From the NCBI RefSeq assembly GCF_949987515.2, contig NC_082694.2:10843958-10907957 (forward strand): a stretch of DNA of 64,000 bases, in the 5' to 3' direction. Below are positions 1 through 9,585 of the stretch, in pieces (position 1 is the stretch's first letter; each line of letters begins with the position of its first letter). The position numbers and the translations under genes were made by a program. This stretch comes from Delphinus delphis (lineage: Eukaryota; Chordata; Mammalia; Artiodactyla; Delphinidae). A model generated the notes under the pieces. The model did no database searches, was not told the origin of the DNA, and worked only from the letters and a program-made list of their open reading frames with translations.

Positions 1-342
1 ACCCTACGTGGCCAGGTGCTCCTGAGCAGGGGCAAGGGCACTGCGGGGGGGCAGTGGTGGCGGCGGCGGACGCAGCTGACCCGGGAGAAGCGGTTCACGT
101 TCGTGCTGGCCGTGGTCATCGGCGTCTTCGTGCTCTGCTGGTTCCCCTTCTTCTTCAGCTACAGCCTGGGTGCCATCTGCCCTCAGCACTGCAAGGTGCC
201 CCACGGCCTCTTCCAGTTCTTCTTCTGGATTGGCTACTGCAACAGCTCGCTGAACCCTGTCATCTACACCATCTTCAACCAGGACTTTCGTCGTGCCTTC
301 CGAAGGATCCTTTGCCGCAAGTGGACCCAGACGGCCTGGTGA
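1..342 (+). CDS. ADRA2B: Alpha-2B adrenergic receptor, C-terminal 113 residues (5' end outside the window)
   Basis: The protein is a class A G-protein-coupled receptor of the plasma membrane. It binds adrenaline and noradrenaline and couples to Gi/Go to lower cAMP. The frame is open from base 1 and stops at TGA 340-342. Visible parts, counted from the first residue in the window: the basic end of the third intracellular loop (19-31, with WWRRR and the TREKR that leads into helix 6); TM6 about 32-56 with the CWFPFF signature; an extracellular loop with two cysteines (60 and 64); TM7 about 68-91 with the NPVIY form of NPxxY at 85-89; and the amphipathic helix 8 start, NQDFRRAF. Cys105 near the end is the expected palmitoylation site. 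The ending WTQTAW is typical of ADRA2B. ADRA2B is intronless in mammals, so the missing N-terminal ~340 residues should lie directly upstream. From memory, the human tail has Pro where this copy has Lys107. Identification is by recognised sequence, not a search. Confidence 0.97.
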   Translation, partial: TLRGQVLLSRGKGTAGGQWWRRRTQLTREKRFTFVLAVVIGVFVLCWFPFFFSYSLGAICPQHCKVPHGLFQFFFWIGYCNSSLNPVIYTIFNQDFRRAFRRILCRKWTQTAW

Positions 343-2180
343 GCCCGCCTGCCCGCTGCCCATGTGGGGTTGGTGCCAGGGCCACCCTGCTTCTTGCCCC
401 GTTGTATGTGGCCACCTCCCTAGGGCTTTCTGGTCCCTTCCCTGGTCCTGCAGGCCTCATCCCGGGAACCCCCTCGGAGGGGCAGGGTCTATTTGAAGCC
501 TCCCCTTGCTGGCTTGGCCATGGGGGGCCATCTTCTCCACCCCCTGCCTGTGCACAGGCAGATGGATGAGGCTTGGACCTTCCTGAATGTAGCCGCGGCC
601 AGGCTCCCTCGCAGAACCCCAGACCCCTGCAAACCTTGAGGACCCTGTGTTTTCTGGTTGATCACTTGCTTGTGGCGTTTTGTATCTTTCTCATCTTCCC
701 CTTGAAAAGAGCAGGAAGCCAGCCTTCCGCTTCTTCCAGGAGGGCCTGCTGCTGAGGAAGGGGCAGAAACGATGATGGGCATCCGTGCCGTGTGCCCGTG
801 GTCCCCATTAGACCCTGGGTGGGGGCTTATGGGCTGGCCCCATCTTTGGGCCCTTCTTCTCCTTCCCCCTGCTTTTGGAGTTGTAACTCCAGAACTGCGG
901 ATCCTTTTCCTCACCCGGCGCCCCTCTGGGAGGCTGGTGGGTGCATGGATGCCTCCTGGGGGGTGGTCTGGGGGTCTGGCCTCTGCCTCCACGGGAGAGC
1001 CCTGATCACTAGCATTTACCGCCTGCAAAACCCAGGGCAACAATAGCTTGCCGCCTACTTGCTGCAGGGAGATGAAAGGCTTCGCGGAAAGTTTTGAGCT
1101 CCGTGGGGGAACGCACTAGAGAGCCAGAAAATGTGATTATTCGGGGATATAAAAATCCCCCTTTTCTGGGTTTACCACCGCCTGTCTTCCTATAGACTTT
1201 TGCTCTGTGCCTGGGGTGTAAATTCCTACCCCAAACTGGAAGTGGGGAGTCGCAGACAGAACCACGACTTCAGTTAAAGGATTTATTCGAGAATGTGTTC
1301 TTATGCCTGCAAAGGTTGGAGTTATTACGCTGCATGACAACTTCTCGACATTTCACCTACAACACCAAGAGGGTTTTCATTGGCTTGGACCCCCCAATGG
1401 GGGAGAAGTCTTTTGTCATCAAGCAGGCACATTGTTTCCCCAGGATCGCTAAAAATACCCACCGCATGGGAACGGTCTGAGATGAGAGCATGTGGTGGGG
1501 TGCTGGGGCTAGAGCAGGTGAGAAGGGGCCCCATGGACTCCCAGGGGAGCCTCCCACTGGAGTTCCTGGGCAGGGCTCCAAGCCCCAGATAGGTCCCTTT
1601 GATGCATAACTGATTCCACCGCAGGTGGGTACCGTCTGTCCATCTCAGACCCAGCCACGTTGCTCCACCCCACTGATGGGCCTCCATGGGCCTCTCCCTC
1701 CTGGTCCCCTCGCCCATCCTAGAACTGGCACCTGGAACAGTTGAGGGAATGTGGAGGATGTTTTGCAGTCTTCCGCATGCGAGCGCCTGGCTTCACCATT
1801 CAGCCGGTGAGCATCCTGTCTTGGGGGCGGGGCTGAGCAGCACAGGCACTGCTGGCACGCTGATGGGCCTGGCTAGACTTGGAGGGACGCTGAGGGAGTT
1901 TTCTGGGGTGGAGAGAATAGAGGGGACCAAAGAGAGTCCCTCCTGGGGTGGGAGGCTGTCCAGTTCATTCCCTGGTCTCAGTGTGAGGCCAGTGCATTGC
2001 CTCCGGGCAGGGCTGGGGAGGCTGGGCCCGGGGGAGGGGCTGGTTTATGACATCTGCTGACTGGTCTTGTGTGTGCCCCATGCGACCCCTGCTATCGTTG
2101 CCTGTGACTCCCTTGTTGTGATATGCAGGGTTTTTTTTTAAGTCTGAGCTATTTTATCAATAAAGGGATATTTTGTAATA
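343..2180 (+). other. ADRA2B: ADRA2B 3' untranslated region (inferred extent)
   Basis: This GC-rich sequence follows the ADRA2B stop codon and runs to just past the first AATAAA I see. I found no splice signals that would be needed here and no inserted SINE or LINE, in contrast with the repeat-rich DNA further right. Absence of insertions over 1.8 kb fits a transcribed UTR under some constraint. A short stem, GGGGAT/ATCCCC with a 6-base loop, lies at 1143-1160. The open frames in this stretch (for example 489-1043 on the minus strand) have no recognisable domain. The true 3' end needs RNA evidence. Confidence 0.75.
2159..2164 (+). promoter_or_regulatory. ADRA2B: Polyadenylation signal AATAAA, probably of ADRA2B
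   Basis: This canonical hexamer is preceded by a T-rich stretch (2131-2139) and followed 20-35 bases later by a GT-rich stretch (TGTGTCC, then TTGTCC) that could serve as the downstream element. Cleavage would fall near 2175-2185. It is the first AATAAA I see after the receptor stop codon. Confidence 0.7.
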
Positions 2181-2184
2181 AGCT

Positions 2185-2650
2185 GTGTCCTCATTGTCCA
2201 AGCGCTGCCAGGAGTAGCCATTCCTCACCTGCTTGAGTAGTAGACTCTGGGCATGGGCGCCTTCCCAGGGCCAGTTGCCCTTTCCTCCTCTGGGTGCAGC
2301 TGGCTGGTACCCACACACCTGCCTGCCTGCTTTGTCCACTCAGCATCCCTTATCCATCATTACAAGTCAGTGGGGGCGAGAGTCGCCAGGGGAGCCTGAG
2401 ACTGGCTGCCCGGGAAGGGAAGGAAGGGAGGGCATCCCAGAGGAGATGGCCTTTGGGCAGGGTCTTGGGGGAAGATCAGGAGTGTACCAAGAGGGAAGAC
2501 GGGAAGGTATCCTGGGCAGGAGAAAGCACAGGCAAAACATGTTGTGATGGTGAATTTGTGGCAGTTCAAGAGTCAGCCTGAAGCCAGCCCTGATGGGCGG
2601 GCAGGCACAACAGCTGGGGGCCAGCAGAGGTGGTCAGACACCACCCACAT
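2185..2650. other. Unique intergenic sequence
   Basis: GC-rich DNA just downstream of the inferred ADRA2B 3' end. I recognise no gene, repeat or regulatory site in it. Confidence 0.5.
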
Positions 2651-2815
2651 GGGATGGGGGGGACATGGGGAAGGGGAAGGGGGGAGGAGGAGGGGAGGGG
2701 GAGGGGAGGGGAGGAGGAGGGGGGAGGAGGAGAGGGGGAGGAGGAGGGGGAGGGGAGGGAAGGAGGAGGAGGGGGAGAGGGAGGGGCAGGGGAGGGGAGG
2801 AGGGGTGAGGGAGGG
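2651..2815. repeat. Homopurine G/A-rich low-complexity tract
   Basis: About 160 bases on the + strand are almost entirely G and A, in blocks such as GGGGAGG and GGAGGAGG, with very few pyrimidine interruptions. Such mirror-like homopurine DNA can form triplex or G-quadruplex structures. The 'proteins' read from it (Gly/Arg/Glu-rich or, on the other strand, Pro/Leu/Ser-rich) are composition artefacts. Confidence 0.9.
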
Positions 2816-2828
2816 TCACTCTGAGGAA

Positions 2829-3055
2829 TTTTTTTTTTTTTTTTTTGCGGTATGCGGGCCTGTCACTGTTGTGGCCTCTCCCGTTGGGGAGCACAGGCTC
2901 CGGACGCTCAGGGTCAGCGGCCATGGCTCACGGGCCCAGCCGCTCTGCGGCATGTGGGATCTTCCCAGACCGGGGCAGGACCGGGGCACGAACCCGAACC
3001 CGCATCTCCTGCATCGGCAGGCGGACTCCCAACCACTGCGCCCCCAGGGAAGCCC
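2829..3055 (-). mobile_element. CHR-type tRNA-derived SINE (short type), minus orientation
   Basis: It starts on the + strand with an 18-base T run (the poly-A tail) and ends with the reverse complement of the tRNA-like head, CCAGGGAAGCCC. An internal duplication of ACCGGGGCA near 2980 makes it slightly longer than its relatives. Imperfect flanking repeats (CTGAGGAATTTT / CTGAGGGATGTTTT) look like the target-site duplication. Confidence 0.93.
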
Positions 3056-3686
3056 TGAGGGATGTTTTAAGCTGCTGCCTTCAGCAAGGGGCGGGAGAGT
3101 GGGATGGAGCTGCTCCGTGTCAGGCTCTCCAGCACTAAGATTCAGAGCTGGAAGGCCTGCTGACGGCTCCTCTCAGTCTCCTCGCTTCCCAGGTGAAGGG
3201 TCCGAGGCCCCAAAGGCACCCTATGAGTTGGGTTAGGAGCTGAGTCCGCCAGGCTTCCTGTCACCGCAGAGAAGGTAGTCTCTGGCCCCCGAACAAGGCT
3301 GGCCTGCTTCTGTGGGCAGGGGAGGCCAGGCAGCAGGCTGCTGGCAGGAGCAGGTGGCAGGGGGTGGGGTAGGGCCGATGCCAATGGCAGACCCCAGGGA
3401 GGGATGAAGCCCGGGGCGGGGACGGCCCAGATCCGGTGCGGGGAGGCCACCCCCGCCACAGCCAAGCATTCACACTTGAAGGGGCCGTGGCTTCTGCCAG
3501 CGGCAACGACCAGAGACTCCAATGTATTCACCATCACTGGTGGACTTGGGGACACAGGGCTTCACTGAGGACGTTACAAGGAAGCCAGGCCCTGCCTTGA
3601 GGAGCTCCCAGCGCCTCTCACCAGCCTGTGCACCCACCACTAAGGCGCCGGGCCTGAGGAGGGCGTATCAAGGTAGCTCACCTCTT
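3056..3686. other. Unique intergenic sequence
   Basis: GC-rich DNA with no recognised gene or repeat. The minus-strand open frames here (for example 3142-3555) show no known domain. Confidence 0.5.
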
Positions 3687-4085
3687 CCCATTTACTGAGC
3701 CCCTGGCTCTTCTGCTGCTTCCGCTGATTACCTCATTTAATCCTTTTAGGTAAGGTAAGTATCAGCCCATTTTATTCCAGGGAAATGGAGGCTTAAAAGG
3801 ATGCAACAGGGCTTTCCTGGTGGCGCAGTGGTTGAGAGTCCGCCTGCCGATGCAGGGGACACGGGTTTGTGCCCCGGTCCAGGAAGATCCCACATGCCGC
3901 GGAGCGGCTGGGCCCGTGAGCCGTGGCCGCTGAGCCTGCGCGTCTAGAGCCTGTGCTCTGCAACGGGAGAGGCCACAACAGTGAGAGGCCCGCGTACGCA
4001 AAAAAAAAAAAACAAAAAAAACAAAAAAAACAAAAAGGATGCAATGGCTCACCTGAGGTCATCCATGCCCAAGCTCCTTTTACTG
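3687..4085 (-). mobile_element. MIR SINE, split by a later CHR SINE
   Basis: The MIR signature reads in reverse: TTTACTGAG near 3691, CTCATTTAATCC near 3732, CATTTTATTCCAGGGAAATGGAGGC. It resumes after the inserted SINE with CTCACCTGAGGTCATCCA. The CHR SINE at 3809-4032 lies inside it, so the MIR is older. Confidence 0.8.
3809..4032 (+). mobile_element. CHR-type SINE (short type) with exact 12-bp target-site duplication
   Basis: Full-length copy: tRNA-like head with pol III box A (TGGCGCAGTGG) and box B (GGTTTGTGCCC, one change from GGTTCGTGCCC), the body, and an A-rich tail broken by C residues. The duplication AAAAGGATGCAA is at 3795-3806 and 4033-4044. It inserted into an older MIR. Confidence 0.96.
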
Positions 4086-4169
4086 GACCACACTCTCTGC
4101 CGTTAGCATGGGAGAAGAGCTCCCCACCCAATCTCTGGAGATGGTGGCAGAAAATTACTCCTGCTAGAG

Positions 4170-4285
4170 CTGAGCTGTTGGCAGTCCATTCTGAATACAT
4201 GTCTTGTTTGATCCTCATAACTCTGCTGGGTGTGGCCATTTTACAGAAGAGGAAACTGGGGCTGGCACTGGGTGTTAGGGGATTC
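4170..4285 (-). mobile_element. MIR fragment
   Basis: Weak but readable MIR core in reverse: TTGATCCTCATAACTCTGC, then CATTTTACAGAAGAGGAAACTGGGGC. Confidence 0.65.
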
Positions 4286-4404
4286 TGAAGCTGCATCTGG
4301 ATGGATTCAGTTGGCAGCAGTGCTGTGATAGACTGCTCATGTCTGTCACTGCTAGGGAATGAGTAAGTGATGGTATGTGTGTCACAGGTTTTCCATTCCT
4401 GACA

Positions 4405-4565
4405 GCTCAGTCCAATCCCTGAATTTTATTAAAGAGGAGACTGAGGCCCAAAAAAGATAACTTGCTTTGGACCTCCCCACCCCCTACTCCATAGCCACGT
4501 GGTGGAAGAACCGGGTCTAGAACCCAGGTTGTCTGACTCTGTGCCCACCATACCACAGCTTCATA
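4405..4565 (-). mobile_element. MIR fragment
   Basis: Reverse MIR: GAGGAGACTGAGGCCCA, then AACTTGCTTTGGA, then a GTCTAGAACCCAGGTTGTCTGACTC-type end in shortened form. It is the third of four MIRs in the same orientation within about 1.1 kb. Confidence 0.8.
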
Positions 4566-4614
4566 CTGAAGGGATTGTAACCAGGCTCAAAGAGTAACAG
4601 GCTCACATTCAGGA

Positions 4615-4795
4615 ACCATCTGCTGACAGTCTGCTACGTACCAGGTCCTGTGCTAGGCTCATCCCCATTTTGCTACCTTATTCAGTTCTCAGATGAAGAC
4701 ACTGAGATACAGAGTCCTGGGGACTTGCCCAGGGTAATACGTGGTGCAGGTGGAGCTGGATCCCAGGACCCCTGGCTCCCACCCTGGCCTTCTCC
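4615..4795 (-). mobile_element. MIR fragment
   Basis: Reverse MIR: CTGCTACGTACCAGGTCCTG, then ATGAAGACACTGAGATACAG, then GACTTGCCCAGGGTAATAC and a GGAGCTGGATCCCAGGACC stretch. Confidence 0.85.
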
Positions 4796-5959
4796 TCCTC
4801 TCACAGCCCGTTCCTGCTGTTCTGTGTAAGTAGCACTTTTGATTTCACCCGGAGCCCATCTGAGAGTTAGTGGGTCAATGAGCTGGGCTCAGATCAGCAG
4901 AGATAGGGGGTGAGGATGCAGCCCTCCTTCTCCCAGGAGTAATCCTGGTGAAAGCCCTGGAGGTGAGAGCAGGGACAGAAAACCAGCGGATGAGCCATCT
5001 TGGCCAGGCACTTCCACCTTTTGGAGGCCCCTTTCTTAAGATGTCCCTGACCAAAGGGCGGCGCCATTAGAGAAGCCGTGGCGGGGGAGGGCTTAGGAAG
5101 ACCCCTCCCCTCAACTGCACCCACTCTGTGGGAATCTGGGTCTCAGATCACAGGGGGTACCCTTGAAACAGGGTTTAGACACAGCCCCTGCCTCAGGCCA
5201 GCTGCTGAGAAATCAGGGCGCTGGGAATTGCTCTTTGGAGCATTGTTGAAAGATGCACTCCTGACCCATTGGCTCAGAAGGTACCCGTGGCAGGAGGGCC
5301 TGGCTGACCTGCCAGCAAGACTAAAGGTGGAGGGGGGCTTGTGGGTTCATCAGGCCCTTGCCCCTCCCCTTCCTGCGCACGATCTCCATCTTGTGTGTTT
5401 TGGTGGGGGGCTGCTGGGAAGGGGGTGTGAGACCTTGTCCAGCTACCACTTGCAAATGAGGTTGATGCTGGCTGGGGAGGAGGCATCTACCCAGCTGGGG
5501 TTGACACTAGGCAACTTTGTGTTCCTGGTGCAGGCCGGGAGCTCTGCTCAGAGGGCCTGGTTGCTGTGGGCGGCAGGACTGGGGTGGGATTTCCATGCCA
5601 GTGAAAATCACTGGGGAGGTGGTGGGGAGGCCGGGGTCATACCCTGCTTCTGCCGTCATCTGTCTAGCGGCCCCCGAGCAGGGCTGGGTCCCTCTCAGAG
5701 CCTCAGTGTCCCTGTTTGCCCACAAGGGATTACCCCAGTGGTCCCCGGGTTCCCCAGCTTGAGGATTTATCTCTGCCCCGCCCCCAGCCCAGCTCCCAGG
5801 AAGGTCCAGACATGGAGATTCCTGGAGTTAATCAGTTGTCCTTAGAGTCAGGCTCTAAGGATCAGGTCTGTTTTCCTCACCTTTGTATCTCAGTGCAGAT
5901 GCAGACTGGGTCTGGAATGACCGATCAGTTCAGGGCCCCCTGAATCAGGCAGTGGCGAG
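4796..5959. other. Unique GC-rich sequence containing a long but unsupported open frame
   Basis: No gene is supported. A 255-codon + strand frame (5078-5845) has no recognised domain, low-complexity Gly/Leu/Pro content, and runs through what looks like a MIR-type stretch (about 5645-5730: CTCAGAGCCTCAGTGTCCC), so I regard it as chance. Confidence 0.55.
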
Positions 5960-5964
5960 AGGCA

Positions 5965-6115
5965 TAATGACCGCTCTGAGTCATTAGGGCCAGTGCCTGA
6001 CATGCATCATCTGAGATCAGTCGGAGAGATTGCTGTACCCATTGGACAGGTGAGGAAACCGAGGCCGAGGGAGGTTGAGGGACTTTTCTGAGGTCATCCA
6101 GAGCCGGCACACAAA
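5965..6115 (-). mobile_element. MIR fragment
   Basis: Reverse MIR: ATTGGACAGGTGAGGAAACC, then GAGGCCGAGGGAGGTTGAGG, then TGAGGTCATCCAGAG. Confidence 0.75.
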
Positions 6116-7439
6116 CCCACCCAACCTACTCTCAACTATGGCGCTCACTCAAGACAGGAGAGCAGGCCCCAGGGCCCCCAGCCCAACAAAGCCCCTGCCC
6201 AGTGTGAGCTGGAGGATCTCATCTGCAGAGACCCCACGGCTTGGGGGCAGTCTCCCTGCTGCTGGCACCGGGCAGGCGGTGCGGAGCTCCCACCCCCCTA
6301 GGCTCTGCTGGCTGTTATCGGGGGTGGTGGGGGCACTCAGCTAAAATTAGATTCCGGGATTCTTCGAGCTCCCGCATCCGTCCTTTCTTCTGTCGGGCAG
6401 CGGCAGCAGTGTGAGGAAGGCTGTTGTCAGAAGGCCAGGGCTGGAAGAAGCCTGGATGTCAGTTTGCACCCTCCCCAGGGCGTGCTGCCTCTGATCTTCT
6501 TACACCCTCGCCTGGCCCTTGGCCAGAGTCTCCTGCCCTTGGCTTGGCCTGTGACCATCTAGTGATGGCAGTGACTTCAAAGGGAGAGGCGCCCCCCTCT
6601 TAATGCCCGCCCTCTACCCCTGGGGTTCTACCCCTGTTCCTTCCTCTTTCCCCTCTCTCCCCTCCCTTCCCCTCCCCGGCCCTTCCCACTTCCCAGTCCT
6701 CAGGAATTTGCTCCCCCTTCTCTCAGCCTCCCCTCTTCCTCCTCCTGGCCCTCTGACTTCTGCCTCTCCTTTGGGGACTGTCCTTACTCTTCCTGGGGCC
6801 GGCAGGCTCCGTGGACCATTGTGATGGCGAGGGGATCGGAACACACTGGGGACCCAAAAAGAGCCTCCCTCCCTGGCAAGTCGGGGCTATTTCTGGCCCT
6901 GCTGCAGCTTTCTGGGGCTCCTGGCTCCCCGGCAGGCAGAGGAGATGCTGGGTCCCAACTAAGGGTGCGAAGGCCCTGACCTGAGTTCCCTGGGGAGCGG
7001 GCATGCCCCTTCTGGAGCTGGCAGGGGTGGGCCCCTCTGATCTCAGAGCAGCTAGGGCTCAGATGGAATGCCACTACCTCCACCTGGATGGGGACCTGGG
7101 CTGCTTGAAGAAGGAAAAGGGCCGGACTCTGGCAGTGGGGAGCCCGGGTGTCCCTGTGTCATCCTAGTTCCCACCCCAGCCCAGCTGCAGCTGGGAAGGA
7201 GGGAGCGTGAGAGGCTGCCTGAGCCCGCTGCTTGGAGTCCCTGGACACTGGGGGCAGGCGAGGGTTAAACCCGGCCCTCCCCGGGCCAGTGCAGGAGAGG
7301 GCTGGGCCGGGTGGTCACAGGCAGCAGGCCCCACTAGGTCCCTGGGTGCCCGTTGTCAGGTACTACTTTGACACAGCTGTCGTAGCTGCAAATCCCAGCT
7401 GTGGCCTCTCCACCCCCTTCTGGAGTTAGGGTGGGCACA
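6116..7439. other. Unique GC-rich sequence, with a pyrimidine-rich part at about 6595-6790
   Basis: No gene or interspersed repeat recognised. The stretch 6595-6790 is dominated by C and T (CCCTCTCTCCCC type). Open frames on both strands here are Pro/Ser-rich composition effects. Confidence 0.5.
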
Positions 7440-7585
7440 GGGCTCTGAAGGATTTCCTCAGTTGGTTCAAAAGCACTGGCCAGGGTCCAGACGCTCAGGT
7501 CATGGTCCCAGCCAGGCTGCCAAATTGCTGTGTGATGTTAGGCAAATCCCTTCACCTCTCTGAGCTTCAAATTCCTCATTGTCTG
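7440..7585 (+). mobile_element. MIR fragment, sense
   Basis: MIR head and core: GCTGTGTGATGTTAGGCAAA, then CCTTCACCTCTCTGAGCTTC, then CCTCATTGTCTGGTGGA. Confidence 0.8.
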
Positions 7586-7890
7586 GTGGAGTCGGCCTAG
7601 AGCATGGTTCAAATGATGTCCTGGGTGCTTCCCCAGGAACCCATGGGCAGGGGCAGAGAGAGGAGGGGGAACTGAGTCAGTGGTCTCTGGCCCCCACCTC
7701 ACCCCTGTCTTTTTCTGCTTGTGTATTGCTGAGAAAGTGGCTCCCCTACCTGCCTACCAGGCTTCCTCCTCTGCTGGCACTTATGGCCTCCATCCCCTTC
7801 CCACCTGAGGCTCATGTAACACCCCTCAGCCACCTCCCTGTCCTGCCCATGACAAATGTGTCCCAGGGAAATCTAGGTGGCATGAAACTT
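7586..7890. other. Unique sequence
   Basis: Nothing recognised between the MIR and the SINE stack that starts at 7904. Confidence 0.5.
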
Positions 7891-7903
7891 AGAAGGGCCA
7901 TCT

Positions 7904-8111
7904 TTTTTATTTTTTTTAATTAAAAAAATTATTTATTTATTTGGCTGTGACGGATCTTCGTTGTGCCTTGAGGCATGCGGGATCCTTTAATTGCGGCATG
8001 CGGGATCTCAGTTGCAGCATGCATGTGGGATCTAGTTCCCCGACCAGGGATCAAACCCGGGCCCCCTGCATTGGGAACGCGGAGTCTTAACTGGACCACC
8101 AGGGAAGTCTC
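7904..8111 (-). mobile_element. CHR-1-like SINE, first of three stacked at one target site
   Basis: T/A-rich tail, then tandem GGCATGCGGGATC segments, CCCCGACCAGGGATCAAAC (box B region reversed) and the CCACCAGGGAAGTC head. It is flanked by AGAAGGGCCATCT at 7891-7903 and 8112-8124. Confidence 0.9.
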
Positions 8112-8124
8112 AGAAGGGCCATCT

Positions 8125-8325
8125 TTTTTTTTTTTGGTACGCGGGCCTCTCACTGCTGTGGCCTCTCCCGTTGCGGAGCACAGGCTCCGGACGTGCAGGC
8201 TCAGCGGCCATGGCTCACGGGCCCAGCCGCTCCGCGGCATGTGGGATCTTCCCGGACCGGGGCACGAACCCGTGTCCCCTTCATCGGCAGGCTGACTCTC
8301 AACCACTGCGCCACCAGGGAAGCCC
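8125..8325 (-). mobile_element. CHR-type SINE (short type), second of three stacked at one target site
   Basis: It begins at the same target word (8112-8124), has a T run then GGTACGCGGGCC, and ends in CCAGGGAAGCCC at 8325. The next SINE follows directly without a target copy between them. Confidence 0.92.
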
Positions 8326-8606
8326 TTTTTTTTTTTTTTTAAATAAATTTATTTTTATTTATTTTATTTTTGGCTGTGTTGGGTGTTCGTGGCTGTGCGG
8401 GCTTTCTCTAGCTGTGGTGAGCGCGGGCTTCTCATTGCAGTGGCTTCTCTTGTTGCAGAGCATGGGCTCTAGAGTGCAGGCTCAGTAGTTGTGGCGCATG
8501 GGCTTAGTTGCTCCACGGCATGTGGGATCTTCCCGGACCAGGGCTCGAACACGTGTCCCCTGCATGGGCAGGCGGATTCTTAACCACTGCGCCACCAGGG
8601 GAGCCC
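8326..8606 (-). mobile_element. CHR-1-like long SINE, third of three stacked at one target site
   Basis: A T run and TTTATTTTTATT tail lead into the longer SINE body (GGCTGTGTTGGGTGTTCG, CTCAGTAGTTGTGGCGC) and the head CCACCAGGGGAGCCC. The third copy of the target word, AGAAGGGCCATCT, follows at 8609-8621. Confidence 0.9.
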
Positions 8607-8621
8607 TCAGAAGGGCCATCT

Positions 8622-9355
8622 TGAAAGATATTCCTCCAAGGCAGGCTGGGTGCTGGTGGAACAGGGGGGTGGGCATGTGCCTGGTGGTGGCAGCAGTGAG
8701 CCTGTGCTTGACATTGTGTGTAAAGTAAGGCTGGAAGGGGACTTGAGCTGGGGGTTGGGGGGTCATGGAGGAGGAAGTGAGCTGAGGTCCTCCAGGAGGG
8801 GCAGGCAGGGGAGGGGGGGCTCCTGGGGAAAACATGCTCCCATGGGGTCATGGCCTGGAATGACACAAGGAGAAGTTGTGGTTTTTAAGTAACCCCTGCT
8901 GTGGCCGCATGTGCCCAGGGGGCCTCCCTGGCAAGGGCAGGGACTCCTCTGCCTGCTACCTGTTCGTCGCCTAAAGGTACAGCATGGCACAGAGCAGGCA
9001 CACAGGGACATCTGTTGAGCGAGTGAGTTTTCCCAGCAATCTGGGACAGCCTTGGCCTTAGTCACCTAAGGCTGGGAACCCTGCACTCCAGGAATGCATC
9101 TCTGATTTGGTGTTTAATTTTTCTGTTTTGTTTTGTTTTGTTTTCCCATAGCTTCCTAGAGAAATTCTGTTGGAAGATTCCATCCTGACCTTGGTTGAGC
9201 TACAGGCGGGAGAACTGTCCCGCAGAGCTGGGGAAGCACCGGGGCGTCCCGGGAGGTGATGGCAGGGACCCATCCCGGAGTGTGGATGACTAGAAGGCTG
9301 GACAGAGAGGCGACAGGCAGGGAGAGGGCCTGGTTGGGTCATCCCAGTGGCAGCA
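8622..9355. other. Mostly unique sequence
   Basis: No gene. A stretch near 8960-9030 (AGCATGGCACAGAGCAGGCAC, shortened, then GTTGAGCGAGTGA) resembles an L2/MIR 3' end but is too short to call firmly. A (TTTTG)n run lies at about 9126-9146. Confidence 0.5.
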
Positions 9356-9585
9356 TGAAAGCAATACTTGGATCTGCAGTCAAACCTGGCTCCATCGCCT
9401 ACTGGCCAGGCGGCCTCAGACGAAGTGCAAAACCTCTCCAAGCCTCCATTTCCTCATGTTTAAAATGGGATAACGTTAACTACCTTAAGATTGGAGAGGT
9501 GTGTTGAGAGGAAGAGATGATACATAAAATGTCCTCGTAGAGTGTGGGAGTGCAGAGAGGGCACCGCAAATGGCAGGGCCGTTAA
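9356..9585 (+). mobile_element. MIR, sense
   Basis: Readable from CAAACCTGGCTCCATCGCC through AAACCTCTCCAAGCCTCC, TTTCCTCATGTTTAAAATGG and the AGAGGTGTGTTGAGAGG tail part. Confidence 0.85.

Noticed and set aside
2544..3236. 230-codon frame rich in Gly/Arg/Glu
   Set aside because: It reads the homopurine tract and then a SINE; purely compositional.
3809..3900. tRNA gene candidates in the SINE heads
   Set aside because: Box A and box B are present, but the heads are SINE promoters with tails and target duplications and no full cloverleaf with an anticodon arm that I can support.
5078..5845. 255-codon + strand open frame
   Set aside because: GC-rich composition favours long chance frames. There is no recognised domain and it crosses MIR-like sequence.
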